Source: Streptococcus oralis
GTDB lineage: Bacteria; Bacillota; Bacilli; Lactobacillales; Streptococcaceae
DNA length: 64,000 bases
NCBI RefSeq assembly: GCF_016028255.1
Contig: NZ_CP065707.1
Coordinates: 945,001-1,009,000, forward strand
Reading direction: 5' to 3'
Below the pieces are notes generated by a model, which had not been told where the DNA came from, did not search any database, and worked only from the letters and a program-made list of their open reading frames with translations. Shown piece after piece: positions 61,941 through 64,000 of this stretch; within the stretch, counting starts at the first letter, position 1; every line of letters starts with the position of its first letter. The translations under genes were made by a program, and so were the position numbers.

Positions 61941-62079
61941 AAAAAGGACCTACTTAATCTCTAAGTAAGTCCCCAAAATAGGTATGGCAAAAACGACCAT
62001 ACCTCCAAGATAACTTACTTATTGTTAGGTGTTCCGGCACCTTGTAGAAACGTCGTGCCAATTCACGACATAAACAAGT
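61941..62079 (-). promoter_or_regulatory. Purine riboswitch controlling xpt-pbuX
   Basis: On the minus strand: P1 strand (62070-62079), P2 hairpin GTCGTG-AATTGG-CACGAC, the invariant junction TTTCTAC, P3 AGGTG-CCGGAA-CACCT, and the second P1 strand ATAAGTAAGT (62013-62022). The strand AAGTAAGT can instead pair with ACTTACTT, which is also the left arm of a terminator (GGACTTACTTA/TAAGTAGGTCC, 61946-61972, then TTTTT). Ligand binding should stabilise P1 and termination. Confidence 0.88.
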
Positions 62080-62121
62080 AAAATGATATTCAATTTCAAA
62101 TAGGCTTGAGCCAATGTTTTT

Positions 62122-62150
62122 ATTTTACACTAAATAACTTTAAAAATCAA
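62122..62150 (-). promoter_or_regulatory. xpt-pbuX promoter
   Basis: On the minus strand TTGATT, a 17-bp spacer and TAAAAT, placed about 45 bp before the aptamer. Confidence 0.8.
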
Positions 62151-62245
62151 ATATTTTGTCAGTATTTAGATATAAAAAACGAACAAATGTAAGAAAATGG
62201 ACAAAAATCCATCATTGGCTAACATTTAGAAGGTTTTTCCATCAT

Positions 62246-62293
62246 AAAAGGGCACATTATTAGGTTTTTAAACACCTGACAATATGCCTTTTT
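62246..62293 (-). repeat. Recurrent hairpin, diverged copy 3
   Basis: AAAAGGGCACATTATTAGG and CCTGACAATATGCCTTTT form a hairpin related to those at 20623 and 59766 but with mismatches. It terminates the exoA-glyoxalase transcript on the minus strand. Confidence 0.7.
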
Positions 62294-62327
62294 CTAACTT
62301 TAAAGACTTTTCCCAATCTTTATTATT

Positions 62328-62714
62328 CTACTCGCTAAATCTTAAAAAATAGCCATCTGGATCCAAAACTGCAAATTCATGAGGATATATAAAGCTATTT
62401 CCTACTCGAAATTCTCTTTTTGTCAGGGGACGATGGATAGGATAGTCAGCTTCCAGCATTTTTTGGTGGAGCTGAGGAACATCTGCAATGCCAAAGGAAA
62501 TATTGACACCGCGCCCGAAAGGATAGGTCAGTTGGGCTAATTCTTCTGCGCTGCCTTCTTCTAACATGAGCTGGCAGTCTTCAAGAGAGAGAAAGAGAAA
62601 TTTCTCCTCGGGGCGCTCGTATTCGACAGAGAATCCCAACAAGTCGCAGTAGAAGTGGCGTGATTTTTCGATGTCAGATACTACAAATTCAGGAATGATA
62701 GCTTGATAGTCCAT
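62328..62714 (-). CDS. VOC/glyoxalase-fold protein
   Basis: A 128-residue vicinal-oxygen-chelate fold protein, built from two beta-alpha-beta-beta-beta modules; it opens IPEFVVSDIEKSRHFYCDLLGFSVEYE. Related proteins are lactoylglutathione lyases, dioxygenases and bleomycin-binding proteins. No specific activity can be assigned. It follows exoA after 11 bp, probably in the same transcript. Confidence 0.82.
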   Translation of the reverse strand: MDYQAIIPEFVVSDIEKSRHFYCDLLGFSVEYERPEEKFLFLSLEDCQLMLEEGSAEELAQLTYPFGRGVNISFGIADVPQLHQKMLEADYPIHRPLTKREFRVGNSFIYPHEFAVLDPDGYFLRFSE

Positions 62715-62725
62715 TAGCTTTCTCC

Positions 62726-63553
62726 TTAGAGCTCAATCTCCATGACAATGGGTGTGTGGTCTTGGCGCGCACCTGAGTCAATCATATCAGACTTGGTCAC
62801 CTTGTCAGCCACGCGGTTGCTTGTCAGCCAGTAGTCGATTCTCCAGCCTGTATTGTTGATTTTAGAAGTCTTGCTGCGTTGTGCCCACCAAGTGTAGCGT
62901 TCTGGAACATCGCCGTGAATGTGGCGGAAGGTATCCGTAAATCCAGTTGCCAAGAGGTTGGTAAATCCAGCACGTTCCTCGTCGGTAAATCCAGGTGAAC
63001 GGCGGTTGCTAGCAGGATTTGCAAGGTCGATTTCATTGTGGGCTACGTTGTAGTCACCGGTCGCAAGGACTGGTTTTTCTTTGTCTAGTTCAGCCAAATA
63101 CTCCGCATATTTGACATCCCAGACTTGACGTTCTTCCAAGCGTTTGAGACCGTCGCCAGCGTTTGGAGTGTAAACTTGGGTTACGAAAAATTCATCAAAT
63201 TCTAGAGTGATGATACGGCCTTCCAAGTCCATGGTAGAAGGGGCACCGATTTCTGGGAAGCTGATAGTAGGCGTAAGTTCTTTCTTATAGAGGAACATGG
63301 TTCCAGCATAGCCTTTACGGGCAGGTTCTTGGGAAGAGCGCCACGTGTTTTCGTAACCTGGGAAGAGTTCCTCTAAAATTTCCAAGTGTTTCTTTGTAGG
63401 ACCCTTGGCAGAAAGCTTGGTTTCCTGGATAGCGATGATATCAGCATTTTCAGCGACCAAGGTTTGTAGGACTTCTTGGGACAATTTGGCACGAGCTGAG
63501 TCACTAGTTAGGGCAGCGTTTAGGGAATCAATATTCCATGAGATAAGTTTCAT
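62726..63553 (-). CDS. exoA: Exodeoxyribonuclease III-type AP endonuclease
   Basis: A 275-residue exonuclease-III-family AP endonuclease for base-excision repair. The metal-binding SWNIDSLNA and IIAIQETKLS (Glu), the catalytic VYTPNAG, TGDYNVAHNEIDL and the late DSGARQDHTPI block are intact. In pneumococcus ExoA is the main AP endonuclease. Its promoter is an extended -10, and the AAAGG ribosome site lies about 10 nt before the ATG. Confidence 0.95.
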   Translation of the reverse strand: MKLISWNIDSLNAALTSDSARAKLSQEVLQTLVAENADIIAIQETKLSAKGPTKKHLEILEELFPGYENTWRSSQEPARKGYAGTMFLYKKELTPTISFPEIGAPSTMDLEGRIITLEFDEFFVTQVYTPNAGDGLKRLEERQVWDVKYAEYLAELDKEKPVLATGDYNVAHNEIDLANPASNRRSPGFTDEERAGFTNLLATGFTDTFRHIHGDVPERYTWWAQRSKTSKINNTGWRIDYWLTSNRVADKVTKSDMIDSGARQDHTPIVMEIEL

Positions 63554-63586
63554 AAAGTTACCTTTTTCATTCAGATTATAGATTTT

Positions 63587-63616
63587 ATTATACCAAAAAA
63601 AGGTCTATTTCCCCAA
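63587..63616 (-). promoter_or_regulatory. exoA promoter
   Basis: On the minus strand TTGGGG, an 18-bp spacer ending in TGG, and TATAAT. Confidence 0.6.
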
Positions 63617-63624
63617 CGTATGGC

Positions 63625-63653
63625 TTGAAAAATCACTCTCTTTCGTTTATAAT
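63625..63653 (+). promoter_or_regulatory. Promoter of the DUF3290 gene
   Basis: TTGAAA, a 17-bp spacer and TATAAT, 34 bp before the ATG. Confidence 0.85.
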
Positions 63654-63686
63654 TAAGAATGATTTTATGAAAGGGAGTGAAAATAA

Positions 63687-64000
63687 ATGAAATTTTACTC
63701 ATATGACTATGTACTTAGCCAAATCAGTCAGCAAAATGGCATCATGATTGGCTTTGGAATTGTTCTCCTAGCTATCACAGGATTTTTTGCTTTTAAAGCC
63801 TATCGAGATAAAAAGGGGACTAAGTTTCGGGAATTGGTCATGATTTTGGCCTTGACCTTGGTGGCCATGCTTTTGGTGACAATCTCAAAATACCAGACCA
63901 ATCAAGCCTCTAACAACCAATTTCAAACTTCCCTTCATTTCATAGAGGTTGTTTCCAAAGACTTGGGGGTGGATAAATCAGAAGTTTATGTCAATACTTC
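63687..64000 (+). CDS. DUF3290-like membrane protein, 5' part
   Basis: The open frame runs from ATG 63687 off the right edge of the window (about 104 residues seen). It begins MKFYSYDYVLSQISQQNG, then has two membrane helices (about 20-40 and 55-75), then a soluble part. This matches the DUF3290 family, which often precedes a DUF421 (YetF) gene in streptococci. AAAGGGAG is the ribosome site. The 3' end is outside the window. Confidence 0.75.
   Translation, partial: MKFYSYDYVLSQISQQNGIMIGFGIVLLAITGFFAFKAYRDKKGTKFRELVMILALTLVAMLLVTISKYQTNQASNNQFQTSLHFIEVVSKDLGVDKSEVYVNT

Noticed and set aside
1..64000. CRISPR array, prophage, BOX or RUP elements, complete insertion sequence
   Set aside because: No regularly spaced repeats, integrase, capsid or transposase gene, and no copy of the recalled BOX or RUP consensus was seen on reading through the window.

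Overview
The window is chromosomal DNA of a low-GC streptococcus of the mitis group (S. mitis / pneumoniae / pseudopneumoniae / oralis / infantis). Main evidence: a complete cell-wall subtilase that I recognise as the pneumococcal PrtA type, a choline-binding amidase (implying choline on teichoic acids), the Vex123-VncRS locus, MurT-GatD, Dpr, CodY-PncA, CshA and a Har/RclA-type flavoprotein, with TGnTATAAT extended -10 promoters throughout. I saw no copy of the pneumococcal BOX or RUP repeats by eye, and two half-transporter genes lie between tpiA and dpr, so S. pneumoniae itself is not the obvious host. Species assignment is inference.

Layout. 0-6.6 kb: end of pepV, a uracil-DNA-glycosylase-like protein, a trans-editing deacylase, a rhodanese, brnQ, a DUF1307 lipoprotein, an M42 aminopeptidase, a HIT protein and the LdcB carboxypeptidase. 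6.6-11.7 kb: rplK-rplA with two L1-type mRNA sites, an acetyltransferase, apt, metA with MET-box-like operators, dnaD and tpiA. 11.9-20.6 kb: a heterodimeric ABC exporter, dpr, a PhnA-like protein, two membrane proteins, and the truA-pdxK-ECF S-component operon. 20.7-27 kb (minus strand): pepQ, gatD-murT, a nucleotidyltransferase in a decayed AT-rich stretch, and a hypothiocyanous-acid-reductase-like flavoprotein. 27.3-37.7 kb: cshA, codY-pncA, tRNA-Leu, vex1-vex2-[structured element]-vex3-vncR-vncS, and fba. 37.9-41.3 kb: an unknown gene followed by McrBC. 41.5-44.1 kb: an ABC-2 transporter. 44.3-55.7 kb: prtA under probable Mn-regulator operators, two small membrane proteins, the choline-binding amidase and a LysR regulator. 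55.7-64 kb: yqgQ, an inactive-looking rhodanese, rsuA, typA, xpt-pbuX under a purine riboswitch, a glyoxalase-fold protein, exoA and the start of a DUF3290 gene.

Themes. Several sites are regulatory: a CodY site on its own promoter, MET-box-like sites on metA, paired PsaR/SloR-like sites on prtA, a riboswitch on xpt-pbuX and duplicated L1-type RNA motifs on rplKA. Four genes (truA, murT, a LysR regulator, yqgQ) have the -10 box ending exactly 7 nt before the start codon, predicting leaderless mRNAs. The least explained item is a 140-nt multibranched inverted-repeat element between vex2 and vex3. A family of about 47-nt hairpins acting as terminators recurs three times. All family calls come from reading the sequence and recalled family knowledge; no searches were run.
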